Of a stretch of DNA of 64,000 bases, positions 53,943-62,535 are shown in pieces. Every line of letters begins with the position of its first letter. The stretch's first letter is position 1. The position numbers and the translations under genes are program-made. The DNA lies in NCBI GenBank assembly GCA_032718475.1, contig JAUCBJ010004133.1, positions 1-64,000 of the forward strand, read 5' to 3'. Origin of the DNA: Nemertoderma westbladi (lineage: Eukaryota > Xenacoelomorpha > Nemertodermatida > Nemertodermatidae). The notes beneath the pieces are model-generated. The model searched no databases and was not told where the DNA came from. It saw only the letters and a program-made list of their open reading frames with translations.

Positions 53943-56040
53943 GTTTGTTTGTACAGTTGAATGCCTACTGCTATATTACAGTTAAAGCAAGTCTAGTAAT
54001 TCAGTATCAACTGTTAGCCTAGTAATTAATTACCGATATCGTTACTCAGTGTAACGTGATAGATTTACAATATATTAGAATACCGGTATGCACTTATAGT
54101 ATATATATAAGTATTATTACTGACTAGGTTTGTCACAGAATACCGGTATATAATTTCAGCGCAAATATAGAAATATATAATAAGCCTATCGTGAATACCG
54201 GTATACAGCTTATACTTATAGTATATATAAGTATAATTATAGACTAGAATTAATTACAGAATACCGGTATATAATTTCAGCACAAATATATAGAAATATA
54301 TAATAAGCCTATCGTGAATACCGGTATACAGCTTACACCTATAATAGTATATATAAGTATAATTATAGACTAGAATTAATTACAGAATACCGGTATATAA
54401 TTTCAGCACAAATATATAGAAATATATAATAAGCCTATTGTAAATACCGGTATGTCAATTATTTTAGAATAATTGAATTTCTGAATTTTAGTGTTACTTG
54501 GTTACTTTACTTTACTTTATTACCGTTATTTAAGCAGTAGTCCAACTGATATTAAGACCTAATTGTTGTATGACAGGCCTACTATTTTATAAATCGGTTG
54601 AGTTGATTTATAATATATATACCCGTTTAATGGGTTTCGTTACAATATTTGAAATAAATGTTATTATTTCTGGGAAGGAGTCACTACACAGAAGCTGTAC
54701 GCTCTCAGTGAAGTGCTACTTGTTGGACACTAAAACAAATAATTCTAATTTGCCTAAGTTACTTATTACTACAAATTATGTACAATACGGGATGAGATTA
54801 CAATCTCTAAATAAACACAAAAATTACACGTACGAATTTTAGGGGTAATTTTACAAGAAGTCTACAAACCAGCCTAACAAGGGGTTAGAATTTCTGGTTA
54901 TTACAACGGACAGGATACTACGGTATTTGAAAGTAATAAAGCAGTAGTAAATATACTGCGTTGTCCAGATAGGAAAAATACCACCGTCTGATGACTTATA
55001 GCCGTAGGGCTATAAGTACTACGTTATGTACACGGAGTGTTCCTACCTAGAAGTTAATTACCGCGGCCTACCAGAGCCAACGTGCCTATTAACCACTTTA
55101 CAACACAAATATACTGTCTACAAACTAATTACCTTCGGAAAGCACTGTACACTAAACCCTAAATTAGGTACAAGTACTTATACAACAAATAACCAGCAGT
55201 TAAAAATACTTGTACAGCTAAAAGAACCACGGTATCTGCCAGAGTGACCAGAGCATAAAATCACCAGTCTTTACCTACGCCGAACAGCCCTGATGTAGTA
55301 CCGGGGTTAATTTAACTATAACGGTATATATAACAAGCACAATTACTGTAGGAATAAACTTGGGGGTATGTATGTTGCGAATAATCGCATAAACTCTGAA
55401 TAATAAATATTACGCTACCCGTACAGACTATTACAAACAAAATACAAACCAAACGCTGGCAGACTACTATCAAGCCTAAATAAACTACAGTATATGCAGA
55501 CTCCGAAATGGTTAGTTAGTATGCGTTCTAACCGAGTAGTATGACTTATTCTTTCGGGGGGGATTTACCTTACAGCACTGGATGCCCACCACGTTCCTAA
55601 CTAGTACTTTATCGGACATACACTCTACACACACTACAATCTCTTCAGACTTAACAACAGTCAGACAACAGTCCAGCCTACAAATTACCTGTACAATCTG
55701 AGCAGGCTTACACGCCTTCTGCTCAATATTAACCTACAAATAAATAAAACTGACAGAAATAAGTAAAATCCCAATAAAAACCAGGGCGGGCCCTCCCTGA
55801 TTAAATATCAAGACCTACCGGTATATAATTATCAAAATCGAATAATACTGATGTACCTGTACTGCTATAAGTACCGGTTCGGGTGGTTAGGCAGTCAGGC
55901 CTACTGGTTACCGGTCGACCGGTACTTTACCTTTATTGCCTACGTTGCAATAAAGAAGCTATAACTGTTATTGTTCTTACCAGAACAATAGACAACTATA
56001 TTTATTGCCTACACTGCAATCTGAGACAGATAACTGTTAT
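53943..56040 (-). other. BEL/Pao 5' leader with ACCGGT tandem repeats
   Basis: These 2.1 kb lie between the 5' LTR and the first coding frame. Units containing 'agaataccggtatataattt' start at 54137, 54258 and 54384 (periods 121 and 126 bp). The palindrome 'taccggta' is found many times. Near the LTR, 'aactgttattgttc' is duplicated (about 55960 and 56031). I could not identify a primer-binding site. Confidence 0.6.
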
Positions 56041-56955
56041 TGTTCGCGCTTTTAGACCTTTAGCAGTTTAACCTGCCAAATTTAGGTGTCTTCTAGGTTA
56101 TAAATCGACTTTAGCCTATAACAAGTATTTGATACACATAAGTTACATTAGCCGAAGCCAGCCTATGCGCGATCATTCACCCACGGTTAAGGGAGACTGG
56201 ATTCGGATGCTCTGACCTTATTGCGGTGTAGGCCTACTGTACTATTCGATTGATCGTTAATATATAATCTCTGACAAATATTATTCACTTTCGGGAAATA
56301 TTAACAGTTCCTTTAGGACGTGGCGCTCTAAGTATGTAAACAGAGTTATGACTTACACTAAACACAATGGGACGGCTATTGATTTTCGTATAAGGCGCAT
56401 TCTTTATGAAATGCTTTGTTACCTGTCACACTCATGCACACTACCTCACAATGCTGCACACTGATCTGCCGACCTTCACTAAATTTGATCATATATAAGG
56501 AGAACAGCAACTGACACATGTAGGGTCTATGAAATAGCATTCAATTCACTCCAAAACCACTATAATGTAAGTCGCAATTGCTATATGTAACCGGTCTCTC
56601 TAACCTTCAGTATATCAAGAAGATTGGGGTTTTATGATTATTCATCGATATTCTCCAAATATAACAACATATCAATCAACTTCTAACAATTAATAACTGA
56701 CAGTAAATAGCAGTAATATAATGCGGTGAAAGGTAAGGTGAGTCTGGTATGCCAGGTATGGCAGGATAACAGTTATACGTTTCTATGATCAAAGCCGTTC
56801 TAATGTTTTGGCTAAAGTCTGAAACACAGAATAATTCCACAGCCGGTGTTCTAGGCTCAGGAAAAAAGGTAAACAAAGACCATAATGCATTGTGCGATTT
56901 CCCGGAGGCCTCTTTGCGGGAAAAATGACTAGCTAGATCCGCAAAAGCCTTTACA
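56041..56955 (-). repeat. BEL/Pao 5' LTR (915 bp)
   Basis: This is the partner of 44425-45589, with about ten substitutions in the aligned ~900 bp by eye. A ~250-bp block is absent here ('ggcctct' joins directly to 'ttgcggg' at about 56915). It is followed by the target duplication 'ccgag'. Confidence 0.93.
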
Positions 56956-56960
56956 CCGAG

Positions 56961-57268
56961 TGTTGTTGACGGAGTCTGTTACTTCCGAAATCGTTGATCG
57001 TGGTGCCGGTGCCGGAATTCTGGCTTTGATTAAAAACACTGAACTGCTGAAAGATGGCGGAATCTACGAAACCCAGCCGGATTCCTAATCCGAGGAGGCG
57101 ACGGAGTCAATTAAACGTAACAATGAAACGATCGCGATGGACAATGGACTGATGGAGTCTATTCAATGTATCCAGAACGATACGATGGCGGTGGAGTCTA
57201 TTACAGTATTAAACACGCAATCAAAGCGATCAGATGATGGCGAAGTACCGGTAATCTACAAAACAGAG
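56961..57268 (+). repeat. pre-insertion locus / tandem repeat, left part
   Basis: The stretch contains 'ggagtctattacagtatt', 'aagcgatcaga' and 'ggcgaagta' words that recur at 60200-60450 on the other side of the RTE. A short open frame (56959-57087, 'VLLTESVTSEIVDRGAGAG') runs to a TAA. Read together with the other side, the RTE inserted into a repeated sequence. Confidence 0.6.
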
Positions 57269-60188
57269 CTTAATACAGAGCGCTAAGCTTTCTCTTAGCG
57301 CAGTGGGTGTTCAAGAGCACCGAATGCAGACTGGACAGACTGATGAGGTTCTGATTAAGGACATGGGGGGCGGTTGGCGACTCGCCCTCGCGTCAGCAGA
57401 TGATAGTGGCAATGGTGGAATTGGTCTATTGATGAATCCAACTGCACATGCAGCATTGGACAAAATAGACCAAATCTCTAACCGCATCATCCGTTGCCAC
57501 TTCTCATGTTCTGGAAGACTGGCTAAGAAGTTTCCTAAGGTGGTTCTGATTGTGTGCTACTCTCCAACTAGTGTTGCCCCTGTAGAGGAGGTGGAAAATT
57601 TCTACCACAATCTACAAGCAGCAACTGATGGAGTGGATCAGCATGCATTCTTAACATTCCTGGGAGACTTTAATGCAAGTCTGCATCAATCACCTACATC
57701 GCCCTGGGTCTATAGCAATAGTGTTAACCGAAATTCTGTCCATCTTCAGGATTTTATCTCTGGAAATGGATTGTTTTCGGCTGGAACCCAGTTCAAGAAG
57801 CGAACTGGAAAGCTATGGACTCATAGTGGACCCAGTGGTCACAAGTCCCAGATAGACCATATTCTGTTTCGTAGGAAATACAGGAGCTCTATACAAGACT
57901 GTAATGCATTTACACTTCGACCCTTCTCCAGTGATCACCGCCTTATTGTGGCCAAGGTAAGACTTAGTCTGCGTGCTAGCAGAACAACGAAATCTGCCTT
58001 GCCACGGCATGACTGGTCCTCTCTGTTGCAACAGCCAAGTGTGAGATCCAGCTTCACACTACAGCTGAGCAACAGGTATGAGGCTCTTGCCTCTGAGGCG
58101 GCAGATCACTGTGAGGGCTATACTGCCTTTACAGAAGCAGTTAAGTTAGCAGCTGCAGAAACAGTTCCTGTATACCCTCGAAACAGGAAAAGGGCCCCCT
58201 GGACTGACAACAAAATTCAGAAGTGCCGAAATGACCTTCATAAGGCGCAGAAAGAGTCCCGACTCAAACAGACTACAGCGGCCAAGAATGCAGTTAAAGC
58301 TGCATCTAGGTCCCTGAACAGGCAGTACTCTGTTAATCTACAGGAGCTAATAAACCAACAGGTTGATGCCATCAATGATGCTGACGACAGCAGGCAATCA
58401 TCCCAGGCATGGAAATCGATCAATCTGCTTACTGGGCGGAAAAGCCAACCAACCACCAAGGTTAAGGCTGAATCACCAGCCGATCGCCTCAATGGTTGGA
58501 AAGCCCACTTTGAAAAGCTCCTCAATAATGACAGGGTATTGCCTGATAACTTTATAGAAGTAAAAGTGTCTGAGTCTGTACTCCCAGATATTCCCATTGG
58601 CGATATCTCCTTTGCAGAAGTGAAGGCTGCTGCAAAGAGCATTAAGACCAATCGTGCCAGTGGAGTAGATGGTGTTCCCCCTGAGGTCTTTAAAATACCT
58701 GAGTGTTTAAAGCTCATCTATCCCATCATAGTAGACATGTACCGTACAACAAGAGTCCCACAAGAAATGAAAACAAATAAGTTGGTGCCAGTTCCCAAGA
58801 AGGGCAACCTAACACTCTATGGTTCTTTTCGGGGAATCTCATTGATCTCGATTGCTGCAAAACTATACAATAGAATTCTATTAAATCGCATCAGGGATCC
58901 CATTGAGAGACTGCTACGTGGAAATCAGAATGGGTTCCGTAAAGGTCGTGGGACCATGGAGCCCATTTTGGCACTTAGAAGGATAATTGAAGAGTTATCA
59001 AAAAAGAAAGACAGGCATCTGGCTGTTATCTTTGTTGACTTCTTCAAGGCCTTTGATTCAGTCTCTCGCTCACGTATGTTCAGCATACTTTCATTATATG
59101 GGATTCCTGATGAAATTATTGCAGCAATCAGATCAGTATACGATGGTTCGACAACATTTGTGTCTACTGTTGACGGTGACACAGAACCATTTGAAGTGTT
59201 ATGGGGCGTCCTCCAAGGAGACACACTTGCACCATTCTTGTTCATTATTGTGGTTGACTATGTTCTACGCATGTCCTTAGATCATCATAATGATGATGGG
59301 GTGATGATAACTCCACCTACTGGCTCCAGAAGTCGAGGAAATCCTGCCAAGTACCTAACTGATCTAGACTTTGCTGATGACTTAGGAGTACTCTCAGAAT
59401 CATTAGAGGGAGCCCAGCGGCTCCTCAGCTCATTAGAACATGCTGCTTCTAGTGTTGGTCTTTTTATTAACTCCAGAAAGACCAAAATTCTGACAGTTAA
59501 CTTTGAAAGTCCTCAGCAAGTCTCTGATCGGATGAGCATAAGCTCAAAGGATGGTATGCTTGAGCATGTGGACGACTTCTGTTACCTGGGATCATGGATC
59601 CGGAAGTCAGGTGAGGACCTTCGAATACGTAAGGGAAAGGCATGGGCAGCCTTGAATAGGCTTTCCAGGATTTGGAAGTCACCTAGAATTAATCGGAAAC
59701 TTAAGGTCCGATTATTTAGAGCAGCAGTAGTTCCAGTACTCCTCTACGGGAGTCCATGCTGGGCTCTAACTGCTGAGGACACCAAATCTCTGGATGGCAC
59801 ATTCACAAGAATGCTACGCCGGGTACATTGTGTCAAGTACAATGCACACATCTCCAACCAGACACTATATAACATTGGAGGTGTCTCATTGGTTCCCCCA
59901 AGCTTGACACTAGAACAAAATCGCCTCCGCTTTGCAGGACATTGCTTTCGCCGTGAGGACCAGCCAGTGCATAATCTTGTACTTTGGCAGCCTCATGGAG
60001 TGAATAAGCATGGTGGACAGCCCATGACTTTCTTGAGACGCATCTTAAAGGACACTGGCCTTAAAGATGCGGATGATCTAGCAAATGTCATGGGTGATAG
60101 GGAGTTGTGGCGGCGCAATTTTGTTGACAAGCCGGCACAGCATTCTTAAAAATGCAGCTGCAATGCAGCATGCCGATCCTAGTAGTAG
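57269..60188 (+). mobile_element. RTE family 1, long copy with an open frame
   Basis: It is flanked by 'tacaaaacagag' (57257-57268 and 60189-60200). Compared with the minus copy at 25537-28624, homology starts at about 57284, so roughly 260 bp of the 5' end including the natural ATG are missing. A short 'cttaatacagagcgct' filler lies at the junction. The 3' end 'gccgatcctagtagtagta' is complete. It differs from the other copies at scattered positions only, which indicates recent activity. Confidence 0.95.
57303..60149 (+). CDS. RTE-type endonuclease-reverse transcriptase (5'-truncated ORF)
   Basis: This is an uninterrupted frame of about 948 codons. The endonuclease comprises 'VGVQEHRMQ' (catalytic Glu), 'LGDFNASLHQ' near residue 120, 'SQIDHILF' near 181 and 'SSDHRLIVA' near 210. 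The reverse transcriptase comprises 'KLVPVPKKGNL', 'NGFRKGRG', 'VDFFKAFDS' near 577, 'GVLQGDTLAPFLF' near 636 and the catalytic 'FADDLGVL' near 687. The C-terminal region is 'RLRFAGHCFRREDQPV'. The protein would nick target DNA and copy the element RNA there. The frame opens with GTG at 57303, not a normal start; the first ATG in frame is at about 57327 and would remove the catalytic Glu block. So, although open, it is probably not translated into full enzyme. Confidence 0.9.
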   Translation: MGVQEHRMQTGQTDEVLIKDMGGGWRLALASADDSGNGGIGLLMNPTAHAALDKIDQISNRIIRCHFSCSGRLAKKFPKVVLIVCYSPTSVAPVEEVENFYHNLQAATDGVDQHAFLTFLGDFNASLHQSPTSPWVYSNSVNRNSVHLQDFISGNGLFSAGTQFKKRTGKLWTHSGPSGHKSQIDHILFRRKYRSSIQDCNAFTLRPFSSDHRLIVAKVRLSLRASRTTKSALPRHDWSSLLQQPSVRSSFTLQLSNRYEALASEAADHCEGYTAFTEAVKLAAAETVPVYPRNRKRAPWTDNKIQKCRNDLHKAQKESRLKQTTAAKNAVKAASRSLNRQYSVNLQELINQQVDAINDADDSRQSSQAWKSINLLTGRKSQPTTKVKAESPADRLNGWKAHFEKLLNNDRVLPDNFIEVKVSESVLPDIPIGDISFAEVKAAAKSIKTNRASGVDGVPPEVFKIPECLKLIYPIIVDMYRTTRVPQEMKTNKLVPVPKKGNLTLYGSFRGISLISIAAKLYNRILLNRIRDPIERLLRGNQNGFRKGRGTMEPILALRRIIEELSKKKDRHLAVIFVDFFKAFDSVSRSRMFSILSLYGIPDEIIAAIRSVYDGSTTFVSTVDGDTEPFEVLWGVLQGDTLAPFLFIIVVDYVLRMSLDHHNDDGVMITPPTGSRSRGNPAKYLTDLDFADDLGVLSESLEGAQRLLSSLEHAASSVGLFINSRKTKILTVNFESPQQVSDRMSISSKDGMLEHVDDFCYLGSWIRKSGEDLRIRKGKAWAALNRLSRIWKSPRINRKLKVRLFRAAVVPVLLYGSPCWALTAEDTKSLDGTFTRMLRRVHCVKYNAHISNQTLYNIGGVSLVPPSLTLEQNRLRFAGHCFRREDQPVHNLVLWQPHGVNKHGGQPMTFLRRILKDTGLKDADDLANVMGDRELWRRNFVDKPAQHS

Positions 60189-60200
60189 TACAAAACAGAG

Positions 60201-60480
60201 AATGACAGGAAGGCGATGGAGTTTCTGAGTTAATTAAACCCAGTAAGATGTGCATAGCGAAGCGATCGAGACGGATAACTGAGTCTATTACAGTATTAAA
60301 CACGCAACCAAAGCGATCAGACAATGGCGAAGTAATCTACAAAACAGAGAACGACAGGAAGGCGATGGAGTTTATTAAACCCAGTAAAGTAAGATGGTGC
60401 ATAGCGAAGCGATCGAGACGGATAACAGAGTCTATTACAGAATTAAACCTGGAACGAAGACGGTGGAATCTATAGGCCTA
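60201..60480 (+). repeat. tandem repeat with 147-bp period, right part
   Basis: The word 'gatcgagacggataac' starts at 60264 and 60411 (147 bp apart), and 'acaggaaggcgatggagttt' at about 60205 and 60353. The 75-codon frame at 60248-60475 is a product of the repeat rather than a recognised gene. Confidence 0.75.
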
Positions 60481-61379
60481 AACCTGGAACAATGCGAACA
60501 AGGCTACTCTAAAGTTAGACTAGACTGGTTTGTGAGATTAACTTGCCAATACTAACTCAATACCATTTGCTTTCTTCGAATTCCTAATATATTTTAATCT
60601 TAATAATAAATTATTCAACATAAATTATTTTATAAGTCTTGTCAATGTATAAGATTGCTAAAGACTAAAGAGCTAACTTTAGGAAGATCTGCCTTATATT
60701 TTTAGAATTATTATAATTAATTTTGTTATGTTTATAATGAATTGTATCTTTTGACAGACTACTTGATGTGCGACCGTGATAATATAATTAAATGGTGCCG
60801 AAATATTTTCACTTACTTAACTGCAGGGGGGGGGGGGGGGGGGGGGGGCAATCAATATTCTTCCCTCTCCAGGTAAAATCGACGCAAATAACAGCTTGTT
60901 TACTACTAAAATAAAACTGCATCCTGTTCTATAGGAAAAAACACTATAGGGGAAAGAAACTTTAGCAAGTTGTGTTTATTTTAGCCGATAGACAAGATTA
61001 CATGTTTACCAAGTTTGGTATAATTTAGTCAAAGATTGAATAAGTTACGATTTTAAATTATCAGTGGAGGGTGAAGGCGCCGGGCCAGGATTCAGTTATA
61101 CTTGAATAAAGAATAGTGATTAAACCAAGCAGCCAAGGGATACGCGATATATGACACTGTTGTATAAGTTCATTGAATGACTGTTGATTTCGAAACATTT
61201 AATTAAAAACTATATAAATGTTAATATAATGTTTGATTTTTTTTTGTAATAATTAACAGATGAATTATATTTCATTAATTTATTTTTTTTATGAATTTCT
61301 ATTGAGAATTTTTTTTAGACTCGTTAAGCCAAAGAATGCCTGTTCACCACCATGGGTAATCTTTCACAGTAAACCCTTC
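60481..61379. other. no gene; poly-G tract
   Basis: This is AT-rich DNA with an uninterrupted run of about 21 G's at 60828-60848. No coding or repeat family was recognised. Confidence 0.45.
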
Positions 61380-61500
61380 AACTCTGTTTCCCAAGTTGCC
61401 TTGGTTCCCAATCGACCACTGAAGGATGAAAGCCGGGGTTGGGCTAGGCTGCAGCATTTAAAGCACTGTGCCCAAACAGTACTGCCCCATCTAGGGATCA
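61380..61500 (-). mobile_element. tRNA-related SINE, copy 3 (partial)
   Basis: The minus strand reads 'tttgatccctagatggggca' then 'gtactgtttggg' and 'agtgctttaaatgctgcag', matching 16300-16370. The 'ttcagtggtcgattgggaac' portion follows. It directly abuts the retroelement C-terminal fragment. Confidence 0.6.
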
Positions 61501-61961
61501 AACATTGAATATTTGAGATTGTATAAGATAGAGTATTGAATATCTTCGGCCGTCATCCCGTTGGTGACTGCATTGGCAACCATTTCGACAGTTTCGATTG
61601 GTTTCGGCTCTTCAGTCCCCAAATAGGCCGATGGTCGGCGTGGTTGCTGTCCCCATGACTGAGGCTGCATTACCAACCAAAATTGCCATCTCCAGGCGTT
61701 GGAGCAGAAACTGGTGTGACCGCGGTTCGTGGGTGGCACTGTGGAGACGAGCCCCGATCTCCCGGAGGAAGGTGATGTCTCTGGACCAGGGCGGCCAAAG
61801 GTCTCAAAGGCCACGGGGTGAAATAAATGGCCCCGGTCCATTAGGTCGCGATACTTAAAAGAGTTTTTAATGCGCTCCGCCCCCTTAGCTGAGTGCCCCT
61901 CGGCAATGATGGTTTGTTGAAGGTGGCTGGGGGCCAGTGGATCTAGTAATAATTGACGCAA
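61501..61961 (-). pseudogene. retroelement C-terminal fragment
   Basis: The minus-strand frame reads 'YRDLMDRGHLFHPVAFETF', then in the next frame 'DITFLREIGARLHSATHEP', 'HQFLLQRLEMAILVGNAAS' and 'VMGTA'. This pattern ('FxPxAxET.G', 'LGxRxxxxTxxxR', 'FLxQRxxxAxxxGNAxxVxGT') is found downstream of reverse transcriptase in several invertebrate retroelements. One frameshift lies near 61790. It is GC-richer than its surroundings. The source family is not determined. Confidence 0.5.
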
Positions 61962-62461
61962 AGATATGATTAGGTAGGCCTACGTTATATTACTGTATTA
62001 ATTTCTCAAACCAAACCTCCATTGACGTCAAATATATCCAATTTCTCAATCCATACTAATCCGTATGTAATAATGCAGTAATGTACACTGTAATGCAATA
62101 CCGGTAATGTCAATGTTGAACCAAACAATGCGTTGAGTGTTATCGGACCAGCCTCCGAGAAATGTTAGGCTAATGGCACCTCGCTCTGTCTGTCTGTCGC
62201 ATCAGTTTTTGTAGTGGTCAGGTGGTCTAGTTCCAGGCTATCAGAATCCGTTAGGCCTAGTGCATGATATAGAATCAGCACATCCTGACATCTGTGCAAC
62301 TCCTGAACTCACGCGAGCATTTTACAGATGGTGGTCTAATTTATATGGTCTTGTACCGCGAAACCGTGTATTATTTACAGATGTAGGCTAAATTTCGGGT
62401 CTTGTACCGTGGCGCAGTACTGGTGGGCCTACACAGCTACTGCTATTTTGCCTAATACAGG
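61962..62461. other. no recognisable gene
   Basis: This is unique-looking sequence without an open frame or terminal repeats that I can identify. Confidence 0.35.
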
Positions 62462-62535
62462 CCCCAGAGGTAAATCCTTACCCCACAGGCTGTTACCTCT
62501 CTGACTGACAGCGCAACAGCCCTCTCTCACTGCAC
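62462..62535 (-). repeat. dispersed 80-bp repeat, copy 2
   Basis: The minus-strand match to 44237-44320 includes 'ctgtcagtcagagaggtaac' and 'gggtaaggattta'. It is joined at about 62535 to LINE family C sequence. Confidence 0.6.

Larger units (their letters stand above)
44420..56960 (-). mobile_element. BEL/Pao LTR element, complete ends, pol deleted
   Basis: The element is bounded by a 5-bp duplication 'ccgag' at 44420-44424 and 56956-56960. LTRs are at 44425-45589 and 56041-56955, each TG...CA in element orientation. Coding is on the minus strand: a gag-type region (53942 down to 50543) with DUF1759-like and zinc-knuckle parts, an aspartic protease, a fragment of the region between RNase H and integrase, then non-coding DNA and an unrecognised 3' ORF block. 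Reverse transcriptase and the integrase core are absent. The LTRs differ by only about 1% apart from one ~250-bp indel, so insertion is recent. Confidence 0.93.

Noticed and set aside
54570-55247. Plus-strand frames of 90 and 73 codons
   Set aside because: They lie in the untranslated leader of the minus-strand BEL element and show no family resemblance.
60264-60411. 147-bp period as a nucleosome-positioning satellite
   Set aside because: Only about two units are present; the length coincidence is not evidence of centromeric or nucleosomal function.
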